35,552 bases of DNA, from the NCBI GenBank assembly GCA_964370295.1, contig CAYJIR010000019.1, forward strand, positions 1 through 35,552, written 5' to 3'. Both the position numbers and the translations under genes were made by a program. This document shows positions 6,083 through 14,589 of the stretch, piece by piece (within the stretch, counting starts at the first letter, position 1; every line of letters begins with the position of its first letter). The notes below the pieces were generated by a model. The model made no database searches. It was given only the letters and a program-made list of their open reading frames with translations, and was not told the DNA's origin. Source of the DNA: JAAYCI01 sp964370295. Lineage in GTDB: Bacteria; Bacillota; Clostridia; Oscillospirales; Ruminococcaceae.

Positions 6083-8859
6083 CTACGATAGGCCGTTAAA
6101 TATGTATCCGGCCTCTTCTATCGTCTGCTTAAGAAGCGTTTCGGGCAGGGGCTTGCCGGGGTACACGATGGCCTGTTTTTCCTCTAAAGACACGATGACG
6201 CGCATCACATCGGGCAGGTTGCCCAGGGTTTCTTGTACATGAGCCGTGCAGTGCGAACAACTCATGCCCTCAATAGAAATGATGATGGGTGGCAGGGTTT
6301 CNNNNNNNNNNNNNNNNNNNNNNNNNNNNNNNNNNNNNNNNNNNNNNNNNNNNNNNNNNNNNNNNNNNNNNNNNNNNNNNNNNNNNNNNNNNNNNNNNNN
6401 NTGCAGTGCGAACAACTCATGCCCTCAATAGAAATGATGATGGGTGGCAGGGTTTCCGCTTCTGAGACAGTGGAGGCACAGCAGGCCTGTGTGGTTTCGG
6501 CCGGGGTGCTTTCTGCTTCGGTTTTGGAGGCACAGCAGGCCTGTGTGGTTTCGGCCGGGGTATCCTTTGGTGACTGGTTTTGCAAAGCGGGCAGGGTCGC
6601 ACGCTGCCAGCGGTTCAAGCGCAGGGCATTGCCCACCACAAAAATGCTGGACATGCTCATGGCGGCGGCGCCGATCATGGGGTTTAGCAAAAGGCCGAAT
6701 GCCGGATAGAGTATGCCTGCGGCAAGCGGTATGCCCAGCACATTGTAGAAAAACGCCCAAAATAGGTTTTGGCGGATGTTGCGCACTACTGCGCGGGAAA
6801 GGTCGAAGGCGGCCACGGCGTCGCTGAGGTTGTTTTGCACCAATATCACATCGGCCGATTCTATGGCCACATGCGTGCCGGCCCCAATGGCAATGCCCAC
6901 GTCGGCCCGTGTGAGAGCCGGTGCATCATTGATGCCGTCGCCCACCATGGCAACGCGCTTGCCTTCCTCGCCCAGGCGGCGCACGGCCTCGTCCTTGTCT
7001 GCGGGAAGCACCTCGGCCACCACTTGGTTTGCCCCCACTTCGCGTCCGATGGCCTCTGCCGTTAGGCGGTTATCGCCGCTTAAAAGCACCACAGAAAGCC
7101 CACGTTTTTGAAAAGCGGCTATGGCGGCGGCGCTGTCGGGGCGGGGGCGGTCTGCCACGCTGCAAAGCCCCAAAAGTTTGCCTTCACAGGAAAAATACAG
7201 CGGTGTTTTGCCCTGATAGGCCAGTTTGTCGGGCAGGTCTTGCGCCGGCGAGAGGTCTATACCGCGCTCTTGCATCAGGCGACGGTTGCCGGCTAGAAAG
7301 TGTTTCTGGCCGGCCTCGGCCTCTATGCCAAGCCCCGAAAGCGCCGTGAGGCGGTCGGTGCTTAAGGGCACCAAGCCACGCTGTGCGGCCGCATCGCAAA
7401 GGGCACGTGCCAGGGGATGCTCGCTTTTGGCCTCTAGCCCTGCGGCCAGCGCGAGCAACTCGTTTTCTGTTAACCCAAAAGGCAAAATGTCTACCAGTTT
7501 TGGCTTTCCTTCGGTGACGGTGCCGGTTTTGTCCAGCACCAGGCAGTTGGTGTAGCCCAGGGTTTCCAGCACCTCGGCGTTTTTATACAATAGCCCGTTC
7601 TTGGCTCCGCGTCCCGTGCCCACCATAATGGCTACGGGTGTGGCAAGCCCTAAAGCACAAGGGCAAGAGATTACCAGCACCGTGATGGCACGCGCCAAGG
7701 AAAACTCCAGGCCCATGTCCAGCAACATCCAAACGGCAAAAACCAAAGCGGAAAGCGTCATCACCACAGGCACAAATACACCGCTTACCCGGTCGGCCAA
7801 TTTGGCAATGGGCGCCTTGCCGGCGCTTGCTTGCTCTACCAAAGAGATGATTTGTGCCAGTGTGGTATCTTCGCCCACACGTGTGGCGCGCATGGTGAAA
7901 TAGCCGCTTTGGTTTACGCTGGCCCCGGTGACACCGTCACCCGGGCTTTTGTCTACGGGCAAACTTTCGCCGGTGAGGGCTGATTCGTCCACGGCGCTAT
8001 GGCCGCTCACCACAACACCGTCTGTGGGCACACGCGCGCCGGGTTTTACGGCCAACATGTCGTCTTTGCGCACCTCGGCAAGGGGCACTTCCACTTCGGC
8101 GCCGTCGCGGATCAAAAGGGCCGTTTTGGGTGCCAGTTGCATCAGGGCGGCCAGGGCTTTGCCCGTACGTCCTTTGGCTAGGGCCTCCAGCAGTTTGCCC
8201 AAGGTGATGAGGGTTAAAATGGTGGCGGCACTTTCGAAATACAAGTCGTGCAAATAGTGTGCGGCCAAATCCGGTTGTGCATGGCCTAGGGCCCACCCGA
8301 TGCGATACAAGGCAAAAATGCCATAGGCCAAGGCTGCCAAAGCCCCCAGTGCCACCAAGCTGTCCATGTTGGGGTGCCGGCGCAGCAGGGCACGAAAACC
8401 ACCGGTGAAATATTTTCGGTTGAAAAGCACAATGGGCAAAGTGAGGAAAAATTGCGTAAGAACATAGCTTAGTGCGTTGGCAGTGCCCTGCAAAAAGGCG
8501 GGTAAAGGAAGGGAAAGCATGGGCCCCATGCTAAGGTACATCAGCGGCACCAAAAACACAAGAGAGCCAAAAAATCGGCGTTTCATGGCGTGGATTTCAG
8601 CGCGCGCGCCCTCGTCGGCACGGGGCGTTTCTGCCTTGGTCTCGACCGCGGGCAAAGAGGCCTCGAAACCCGCCTTTTGCACGGTGGCAATGATGGCGTT
8701 TTCGTCTGTTTTGTGTTCGTTAAACCGTACGCGCATGTCCGAGGCCAGCAAATTCACCTCGGCCCTTTCTACGTCGGGCAAGGCATTAAGGGCTTTTTCT
8801 ATGGAAGAAGAACACGCCGCACAACTCATGCCGCGCAATAAAAAACGTTGGGTTTTCAT
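6083..8859 (-). CDS. copA: copper-exporting P-type ATPase (P1B-1), interrupted by an assembly gap
   Basis: Start at 8859 after AAAGGAGG. Collapsing the 55-bp duplicate around the N run gives one frame of 873 residues. Order: HMA domain with MSCAAC (11-16); membrane helices; TGE (296-298); CPC (399-401) in the ion-path helix; DKTGT (443-447), whose Asp443 is phosphorylated; SEHP (479-482); GDGIND (640-645); YN near 705 and M-x-x-SS near 734-738 in the last helices, as in Cu(I) pumps; a Cys-Cys linker (768-797); and a second HMA domain with MSCSHC (814-819). It should export Cu(I) from the cytoplasm. The C-terminal HMA and the linker are unusual for this family. No copZ, csoR or copY is adjacent. 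Function is well supported. Confidence 0.9.
6302..6401. other. assembly gap (100 Ns) flanked by a 55-bp duplicate
   Basis: A run of exactly 100 Ns. The 55 bases before it (6247-6301) are identical to the 55 bases after it (6402-6456). Removing 155 bases rejoins the copA frame exactly. The gap is best read as two contigs that overlap by 55 bases but were not merged. Confidence 0.95.
6472..6561 (-). repeat. 36-bp direct repeat encoding a TPAETTQACCAS linker
   Basis: Two identical 36-bp copies (6472-6507 and 6526-6561), period 54 bp. In copA they encode TPAETTQACCAS twice, giving two vicinal Cys pairs between the last membrane helix and the C-terminal HMA domain. Confidence 0.85.
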
Positions 8860-8910
8860 GGGGCCTCCTTTAAGGGATATAGTATAGAACGGGAAATTTT
8901 GTTTGGAAAA

Positions 8911-8948
8911 GGGCACGGTTTTTAACGCCAGATGCAAAACCCGTGCCC
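8911..8948 (-). promoter_or_regulatory. hairpin in the copA leader (candidate attenuator)
   Basis: GGGCACGG (8911-8918) pairs perfectly with CCGTGCCC (8941-8948); TTTT/AAAA extends the stem past one bulged base. On the minus strand four Ts follow, about 50 nt before the copA start. This is terminator-like within the leader. On the plus strand a T-rich stretch also follows, but no upstream plus gene needs ending. Confidence 0.45.
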
Positions 8949-9098
8949 GATTGTTTTTGCCGTTTTATTTAGGGGGGTGAAATGTGCGATAAAACATCGA
9001 AATATGCCCTGTGAAACGCCTGTCTTATGCCTTCTACGGCCGTCGCGCGCCACGGTGTCCTTGCCTAAATGGGAAGAGCATGTATTCACCGGAGAGTA

Positions 9099-9121
9099 AT
9101 TATACAATACCAGTATACAAT
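9099..9121 (-). promoter_or_regulatory. copA promoter candidate with direct repeat
   Basis: TATAAT on the minus strand (9104-9099) next to two direct copies of ATTGTATA with a 13-bp period (9121-9114 and 9108-9101). No good -35 box is seen at 16-18 bp, which could mean an activator-dependent promoter, with the repeat as binding site. Confidence 0.35.
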
Positions 9122-9355
9122 CTTGTTTTGTGTTTTTCAAGACAGGGGAACGTGTTGGTGAGAAAACCGCAAAAAATAAACAGTATTTTGACTACTTTTT
9201 TTGCACAAAACAGGGTTTACTATAGCTTTTTTATCTAAAATGTTGTATAGTAAGCCAATAGGCAATAAAAATCTGACCTGAAGATTTGCCGATATTTATA
9301 GACGGTTTACAAGTAGAAGAGGCCACGTGTGCAGGCACGCATAAAGGAGATGCTG

Positions 9356-10507
9356 ATGATAGAGGCAAAAAAAGTATGCGGAATTTTAGTGGCGGGTGGC
9401 AGCTCGAAGCGCATGGGGTTCGACAAGCTGTTCTATCGCATTCACTGCCGCGAGGTGGTGATGATTTCGCTGGAAAAATTAACCGAAAACCCTTTGATAG
9501 ACGAAGTGGTGTTGGTGGTTTCGGCCGATAATTTGCCAAGGGTGGCACGCCTTTTGGAAGAGGCTCCGCAGAAAAAACCCGTGCGTCTTGTAAAGGGGGG
9601 CGAAACGCGTGCCCATTCTGTGGCGCAAGGGGTAGAGGCCGCACAGGATGCATATTATGTGGCCATCCACGATGCGGCGCGTCCTTTTGTAAGCGACGAA
9701 TTGATAACACGCCTTATTCGTGTGGCGGCCGAGGCGGGGGCTGCGGCACCCGCCTTGCCGGTGCAAGACACCGTAAAGCGTGTCAGCGAAAGTGTGGTGG
9801 CCGAAACCGTGCCAAGGGCCGACCTTGCCACGGTGCAAACACCGCAGGTTTTTGTGCGCGAGCGCTATTTGAACGCGCTGGCCAATATATCGAAAGACGA
9901 GTTTCTTTCCCTCACAGACGATTGCATGGTGCTAGAGCGCGCGGGCCTGCCTGTGATGCTGGTGGAGGGCGAGCAAAGCAACCGAAAACTAACCGGGCCG
10001 GAAGACCTGATGGGTGAAATAATCCCAAGGCCTTTGCGTATTGGCCACGGTTATGACGTGCACCGTTTGGTGACGGGACGGCCGCTGGTGTTGGGCGGGG
10101 TGACGGTGCCGCATCCCAAGGGTTTGCAAGGGCATTCGGATGCAGATGTCTTGTGCCACGCCGTGTGTGATGCCATGCTAGGGGCCTTGGCACTGGGCGA
10201 TTTGGGCCAGCATTTTCCCGATACAGACCCAAGCTTTTCCGGTGTTTCCAGCCTGTGGCTGTTAAGCCAATGCTTAGAAAAAGTGAAAAGCGAGGGATAT
10301 ATGGTGCAAAATGTGGACGCCACACTGCTGTGCCAAAGCCCCAAGTTGGCCGGGCACAGTATGGCCATGCGCAAAAACTTGGCCAAGGCCTTGCAGTGCG
10401 AAATAGATTGTATCAGTGTGAAGGCCACCACAGAGGAAGGGCTTGGTTTTACAGGCAAAGAAGAGGGCATAGCGGCGCATTGCGTGTTGCTTTTGTATGC
10501 ACAATAG
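9356..10507 (+). CDS. ispDF: bifunctional IspD-IspF (MEP pathway)
   Basis: Protein of 383 residues. The ATG at 9356 lies 6 nt after AAAGGAG; the ATG at 9350 is too close to it. Residues 1-220 are IspD, 2-C-methyl-D-erythritol 4-phosphate cytidylyltransferase, with the nucleotide loop AGGSSKRMG-x-x-K (13-24), the HDAARPF motif (105-111) and the TPQ-x-F motif. Residues 227-383 are IspF, 2-C-methyl-D-erythritol 2,4-cyclodiphosphate synthase, with metal ligands Asp234, His236 and His268 (same 34-residue spacing as in single IspF) and the GHSDADV motif. It would carry out two non-consecutive steps of isoprenoid precursor synthesis; IspE acts between them and is not in the window. The gene is followed by a terminator, so it is a single-gene transcript. 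Confidence 0.92.
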   Translation: MIEAKKVCGILVAGGSSKRMGFDKLFYRIHCREVVMISLEKLTENPLIDEVVLVVSADNLPRVARLLEEAPQKKPVRLVKGGETRAHSVAQGVEAAQDAYYVAIHDAARPFVSDELITRLIRVAAEAGAAAPALPVQDTVKRVSESVVAETVPRADLATVQTPQVFVRERYLNALANISKDEFLSLTDDCMVLERAGLPVMLVEGEQSNRKLTGPEDLMGEIIPRPLRIGHGYDVHRLVTGRPLVLGGVTVPHPKGLQGHSDADVLCHAVCDAMLGALALGDLGQHFPDTDPSFSGVSSLWLLSQCLEKVKSEGYMVQNVDATLLCQSPKLAGHSMAMRKNLAKALQCEIDCISVKATTEEGLGFTGKEEGIAAHCVLLLYAQ

Positions 10508-10536
10508 GGCCCATGCAGTTACAGAACATTTACAAG

Positions 10537-10571
10537 ACGGCCACTCGCTTTGAGTTGGCCGTTTGTTTGTG
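10537..10571 (+). terminator. terminator of ispDF, overlapping the cdaA promoter
   Basis: ACGGCCACTC (10537-10546) pairs with GAG and TGGCCGT (10552-10554, 10556-10562) with one bulged T and a 5-nt loop, followed by TTTGTTTG. Its 3' arm contains the -35 box of the next promoter. Confidence 0.65.
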
Positions 10572-10578
10572 GTATACT
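10550..10578 (+). promoter_or_regulatory. promoter of cdaA-cdaR
   Basis: -35 TTGAGT (10550-10555), 17-bp spacer, -10 TATACT (10573-10578). It is placed about 55 bp before the chosen cdaA start. Confidence 0.7.
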
Positions 10579-10634
10579 ATAAGAGTATAGAGAGAAGTAT
10601 GCCTAAATTTGCCGCATCGGCAGGGGGGATAGCC

Positions 10635-11519
10635 TTGAACGAGATAATAAACAACGCATTAAGCAATTTTTGGGGGCAAATAACCCTGTTGTTTCGGGAT
10701 ATGAACATCACGGATGTTTTGGATATCCTGCTTGTCACCTTTTTAATTTATGAGGTGATTGTGCTGGTGCGGGGCACGCGCGCCTCGCAAATTACAAAGG
10801 GTATAGGCTTGCTTATTGTAGCCTATGTGTTTGTATCGCTCACCAACATGCGCACCATGGAGTTTATTTTGCAGTCTATCATGAGTTTTGGCATCATCGT
10901 GCTCGCGGTGATTTTCCAGCCGGAACTGCGCCGTGCCATGGAGCAAGTGGGCGAGCTAAATGCCATCAGCGCGCGGGTGTTCCGCACGAAGTCTATGGGC
11001 GAGGCGGAGGCGGAAAAATGGAAAAAGGCCATTGCGGCCGTGTGCGATGCCTCTGAGCATATGGCGGAAGAGCGCTGTGGTGCCCTGATAGTGATGGAGC
11101 GCAACACCAATTTAAGCGAGGTGATTCGCACGGGAACCACCCTGCGCTGCGAGCCAAATGTGGAGGTTTTGGAAACCGTGTTTTTCGAGGGCACGCCTTT
11201 GCACGACGGGGCGGTTGTGGTGCGCGACGGCCTGGTGGAGGCGGCCGGGTGTTTTCTGCCGCTTTCCAACAATTTGGAAATTAGCAAGGATATGGGCACA
11301 CGGCACCGCTCGGCCCTTGGCATGAGCGAAAGTTCCGACGCCATTGTGGTGGTGGTTAGCGAGGAAACGGGGATTATTTCTTTGGCGAAAAATGGTGTGA
11401 TGATACGCCGGCTAGACCGCCAAAATCTTTTTAATATGCTTATTAGCGACCTGATTCGCATAGAACCTAAGCCGGCGGCAAAAAAACGAAAACGGCAGAA
11501 AGGGGAAGAGCATGAGTAA
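10635..11519 (+). CDS. cdaA: diadenylate cyclase CdaA
   Basis: Protein of 294 residues that makes c-di-AMP from two ATP at the membrane. Three membrane helices (about 28-45, 54-70, 77-95) are followed by the DAC domain with the DGA (191-193) and RHR (223-225) motifs and SEETG (242-246). I start it at TTG 10635, because GGGGGGAT lies 5 nt upstream and the protein then begins like other CdaA proteins; the alternative ATG at 10599 has only a weak site and would add 12 residues. The lysine/arginine-rich tail overlaps the start of cdaR by 8 bp (ATGAGTAA), so the two are coupled. c-di-AMP controls potassium and osmolyte balance in Firmicutes. Confidence 0.93.
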   Translation: MNEIINNALSNFWGQITLLFRDMNITDVLDILLVTFLIYEVIVLVRGTRASQITKGIGLLIVAYVFVSLTNMRTMEFILQSIMSFGIIVLAVIFQPELRRAMEQVGELNAISARVFRTKSMGEAEAEKWKKAIAAVCDASEHMAEERCGALIVMERNTNLSEVIRTGTTLRCEPNVEVLETVFFEGTPLHDGAVVVRDGLVEAAGCFLPLSNNLEISKDMGTRHRSALGMSESSDAIVVVVSEETGIISLAKNGVMIRRLDRQNLFNMLISDLIRIEPKPAAKKRKRQKGEEHE

Positions 11520-12819
11520 AAAAATAAACGCGCGCTGGTTGCGCGATAAACGCGTGGTGCTGTTGCTTTCCTTGCTGCTTGCCTTTTCTAGTTGGGTGGT
11601 GGTGGCCGGCTTTATCAACCCCGGGGAAACGCTGGTTTTATCCAACGTGGTGATAGATTATGAAAACAACGCCGAAGATTACCAAATGTATGATTTGCAG
11701 CTGGTGAGCGACATGGCGAACTTGGGCTATGCCGAGGTAAGCGTCAGCGGTGACGTGTCTTTGTTAAGTGGTTTTTCCAACAATGATGTGGCCGTATATG
11801 CCGATTATAGCGCCGTGGTGGGCCCCGGCACCTACAACATCCCTCTCGAGGCGGTAAAAACAAGTTCCGGTGCCTATAACATCCAGGCCTTCAGCCTGCA
11901 AAACAGCGAGCATTCGTTGGACGCTTCGCCTGTAACCACGGTTAGCCTCAGTTTTGAAACCGTGGAAAACCAATCCTTCCCCGTGTTGGTGCAGGCCACG
12001 GGGATCACGGCGGCACAGGGCTTCTTTAAAGACACGGCTTTCGCCTCGCAAAACGAAGTGCGCGTCACGGGCCCGGAAAGCGAGGTGGCCAAGGTGGCAC
12101 AGGTGGTGGCCGTGGTGGAAGACGAGCAAGAACGGGTGGAAAGCGCCACATACAACGTGCCTTTGATACTTCTAGACGCCGAGGGGAATTCTGTGGTGTC
12201 TTCGCAGCTGGTGATAAGCCCTGTGAGCACCGTGGAAGTAACCGTGCCCATATTGGAAATTCGCGAGATAGATTTAGACGTGGGGCTCATTGGCTACCCA
12301 CAAAACCTAGATGTGGAGTGGCTGGAAAGTTTGTTCTCGCTCTCCAGACAGTCCATCGATGTGGTGGGTTCTTCGCAGTCCTTCTCCAACTTGCAAAACC
12401 CGTTTACCGTTTCGGAAATTGACGTGTCGAACCTAACGCTGGACTGGGAGCTTGGCCCCATAGAGATTGAATTGCCCGAAGGGCTAAGCAGCCAAACTCC
12501 CTCGCAACAAGTGGTGGTTAGCTTTGACGAGGAAGGCCTTGTGGTGCGCGAATTCCGTGTCACCAATTTGCGCGTCACCAATGCGCCGGCCGGCCTGGAG
12601 GTTTCGCCCATCATAGAAGGGGTGACGGTGGCGTTGATGGGCCCGCAAGAGCAAATAGATACCGTGTTGCCCGAAAACATTCTGCTGGAGATAGACGCTT
12701 TCGATCTCACGTCTGCCAGCAGCGGCCAGCAGGCCTTGCCGGCACGTGTTTTGGTGCCCAGCCAAGACCGTGTGTTTGCCACGGGGCAGTATTCCGTGGT
12801 GTGCGATATCGGGGTGTAG
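11512..12819 (+). CDS. cdaR: CdaR, YbbR-domain regulator of CdaA
   Basis: Protein of 435 residues: a short basic N terminus, one membrane helix (about 16-34) and an outer region of beta-rich YbbR repeats. The repeats are visible as recurring blocks: YNIPLEAVKT, then ITAAQGFFKD with VRVTGPESEVAKV and YNVPLILLDAEGN, then VTNLRVTNAPAGLEVSP with VALMGPQEQIDTV. In other Firmicutes CdaR binds and tunes CdaA. The 8-bp overlap with cdaA supports the same pairing. glmM, the usual third gene of this operon, is not here; an FAD-dependent dehydrogenase follows instead. Confidence 0.9.
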   Translation: MSKKINARWLRDKRVVLLLSLLLAFSSWVVVAGFINPGETLVLSNVVIDYENNAEDYQMYDLQLVSDMANLGYAEVSVSGDVSLLSGFSNNDVAVYADYSAVVGPGTYNIPLEAVKTSSGAYNIQAFSLQNSEHSLDASPVTTVSLSFETVENQSFPVLVQATGITAAQGFFKDTAFASQNEVRVTGPESEVAKVAQVVAVVEDEQERVESATYNVPLILLDAEGNSVVSSQLVISPVSTVEVTVPILEIREIDLDVGLIGYPQNLDVEWLESLFSLSRQSIDVVGSSQSFSNLQNPFTVSEIDVSNLTLDWELGPIEIELPEGLSSQTPSQQVVVSFDEEGLVVREFRVTNLRVTNAPAGLEVSPIIEGVTVALMGPQEQIDTVLPENILLEIDAFDLTSASSGQQALPARVLVPSQDRVFATGQYSVVCDIGV

Positions 12820-12821
12820 GC

Positions 12822-14414
12822 ATGGTTTTAATGCATGAAATTCGCCTCTCTTTGCAAGAAGAGCCCCGTGCGGCCGTGCGCCTTGCCCAAAAGCGGCTGG
12901 GCCTTGCACAGGGCGAGGTGCGCTTGGCACAACTGCATAAAATAAGTGTGGACGCGCGACAAAAGCAGCCTGTTTTTGTGTGTTCGGTGGCGCTGTGCCT
13001 GCACGAGGCAGACAAAGAAATCGCTTTGCTACAAAAATTTCCAAAATTGCAGGCGGTGGCGCGGCACAGTGTGCCAAAAACACGTGGAAACGAACATCTG
13101 CCGGGGCCTGTGGTGGTGTGTGGGCTAGGGCCCGCAGGGCTGTTTGCGGCCTTGGAACTGGCAGAGGCAGGCTTTGCCCCCTTGGTGCTGGAACGCGGCG
13201 CCGATGTGCAAACACGCGGCCGCTTGGTGCGTGCCTTTGAAGAGGGTGGCGCCCTGTGCGAGACGGCCAACTTGCAGTTTGGCGAAGGGGGCGCAGGTAC
13301 CTTTTCAGATGGCAAGCTTACCACACGCATTAAAGACCCTTTGTGCGCACGCGTCACAGAGCATTTGCTTTGGGCCGGCGCACCCGAAGAGATAGCCTAT
13401 CGTGCAAAACCGCACATCGGCACCGATTTGTTGCAAGGGGTGTTTGTGCGCCTGCGCGAGCGGTTGTTGGCCCTTGGTGGGCGCGTGCAGTTCAACACTT
13501 GCCTGGAAGATGTAGAACTAAAAAATGGGCGGATTACCGGTGTTTATGCAAATGCGAGCCACGAGCCCTGCGGGGCCTTGGTGTTGGCAAGTGGGCATTC
13601 GGCGCGCGATGTGTTTTACATGCTGCGCCGGCACGAGGCACAGATGTGCGCAAAGCCTTTTTCTGTGGGCGTGCGCATAGAACATTTACAAAGCGAGATA
13701 GACAAAGCCCTATACCATGCGGCGGCCGGGCATCCGGCGTTGCCACCGGGCGAATATCAGCTGGCCACCAAGGTGAACGGAAACGGTGTGTATACCTTTT
13801 GCATGTGCCCGGGTGGTCGCGTGGTGGCGGCGGCCTCGGAACAGGGCGGTGTGGTGACAAATGGCATGAGCTACCACGCGCGCGACGGTGTCAACGCCAA
13901 CAGTGCCGTGGTGGTGGGCATAGACGCGCAGAATTTTGCCAAAGACCCGTTCGAGGCCTTGGTGTTTCAGCAGGGCTTAGAACAAGCCTCCTTTGCGGCC
14001 ACCGGCAAAGATTATTGCGCGCCGGCGTGTACGGTGGATAATTTTTTGCAAAACCGCGCGGGGCTTTCCTTGCGGCGGGTACAGCCCAGCTATCCCAGAG
14101 GCGTGCAAAGTGCCGATCTCAGTGCCTTGTTGCCCTTGTCTGTCACCCAAAGTTTGCAGGCGGGGCTGGTATGCTTTGGGCGCAAGCTGAAAGGGTTTGA
14201 CGCGAAAGACAGTGTGTTAACCGGCCCGGAAACGCGCACTTCGTCGCCGCTGCGTGTTTTGCGCAACGAAGAGGGAGAAAGCGTAAACATGGCAGGTCTT
14301 TGGCCTTGTGGCGAGGGGGCCGGCTATGCCGGAGGCATCATGAGCGCCGCGGTAGACGGGCTGCGCATCGCCCATGCCATTATGGCGCGCTACCGTGCAC
14401 CAAACGATGGCTAG
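12822..14414 (+). CDS. FAD-dependent dehydrogenase (COG2509-type)
   Basis: Protein of 530 residues. Residues about 1-85 form a small N-terminal domain of the kind that precedes this family; then the dinucleotide-binding loop GLGPAGLFAA at about 100, ERG (about 122-124), FGEGGAGTFSDGKL, SGHSARDVF, and the C-terminal PCGEGAGYAGGIMSAAVDG, which closes the FAD site. The electron donor and substrate are unknown for this family. The start at 12822 lies 2 bp after the cdaR stop, with GGGGTG as a modest ribosome binding site; an ATG at 12831 is an alternative. Close spacing suggests it belongs to the cdaA operon, but a functional link with c-di-AMP is not shown by the sequence. Confidence 0.85.
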   Translation: MVLMHEIRLSLQEEPRAAVRLAQKRLGLAQGEVRLAQLHKISVDARQKQPVFVCSVALCLHEADKEIALLQKFPKLQAVARHSVPKTRGNEHLPGPVVVCGLGPAGLFAALELAEAGFAPLVLERGADVQTRGRLVRAFEEGGALCETANLQFGEGGAGTFSDGKLTTRIKDPLCARVTEHLLWAGAPEEIAYRAKPHIGTDLLQGVFVRLRERLLALGGRVQFNTCLEDVELKNGRITGVYANASHEPCGALVLASGHSARDVFYMLRRHEAQMCAKPFSVGVRIEHLQSEIDKALYHAAAGHPALPPGEYQLATKVNGNGVYTFCMCPGGRVVAAASEQGGVVTNGMSYHARDGVNANSAVVVGIDAQNFAKDPFEALVFQQGLEQASFAATGKDYCAPACTVDNFLQNRAGLSLRRVQPSYPRGVQSADLSALLPLSVTQSLQAGLVCFGRKLKGFDAKDSVLTGPETRTSSPLRVLRNEEGESVNMAGLWPCGEGAGYAGGIMSAAVDGLRIAHAIMARYRAPNDG

Positions 14415-14461
14415 CCGTGGGGCAAGGTGCAGGGCAATGCCGGAAGCCGGGCGGAGAAAAT

Positions 14462-14491
14462 TTGCGATAAAAAGCACGAAAACTTCATAAT
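14462..14491 (+). promoter_or_regulatory. promoter candidate of the recJ-rel operon
   Basis: -35 TTGCGA (14462-14467), 18-bp spacer, -10 CATAAT (14486-14491), in the 175-bp gap before recJ. Confidence 0.45.
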
Positions 14492-14589
14492 ATGTTACGG
14501 GGGGTTCCCAAAGGAATTGCCGTGCACACAGAAGAAGAGGGCGCGTGAAAGAAAATATAAAAAAGCGTGATAGAAAGGGGGTGGCAAAG

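Larger units (their letters stand above)
8860..9355. other. 496-bp intergenic region between divergent copA and ispDF
   Basis: No convincing gene. It holds the copA leader on the minus strand (a -10-like TATAAT at 9104-9099, a direct repeat TATACAAT at 9101-9108 and 9114-9121, and a strong hairpin at 8911-8948) and the ispDF leader on the plus strand. Two short open frames here lack ribosome binding sites and protein-like composition. Confidence 0.7.

Noticed and set aside
6302..6401. True frameshift or split of copA into two genes
   Set aside because: The frame change is fully explained by the 55-bp duplicate and the 100-N spacer; collapsing it restores one frame.
8922..9238. Two short open frames (8922-9140 minus, 9011-9238 plus) in the copA-ispDF gap
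   Set aside because: Neither has a ribosome binding site or protein-like composition, they overlap each other on opposite strands, and they cover the leader elements.
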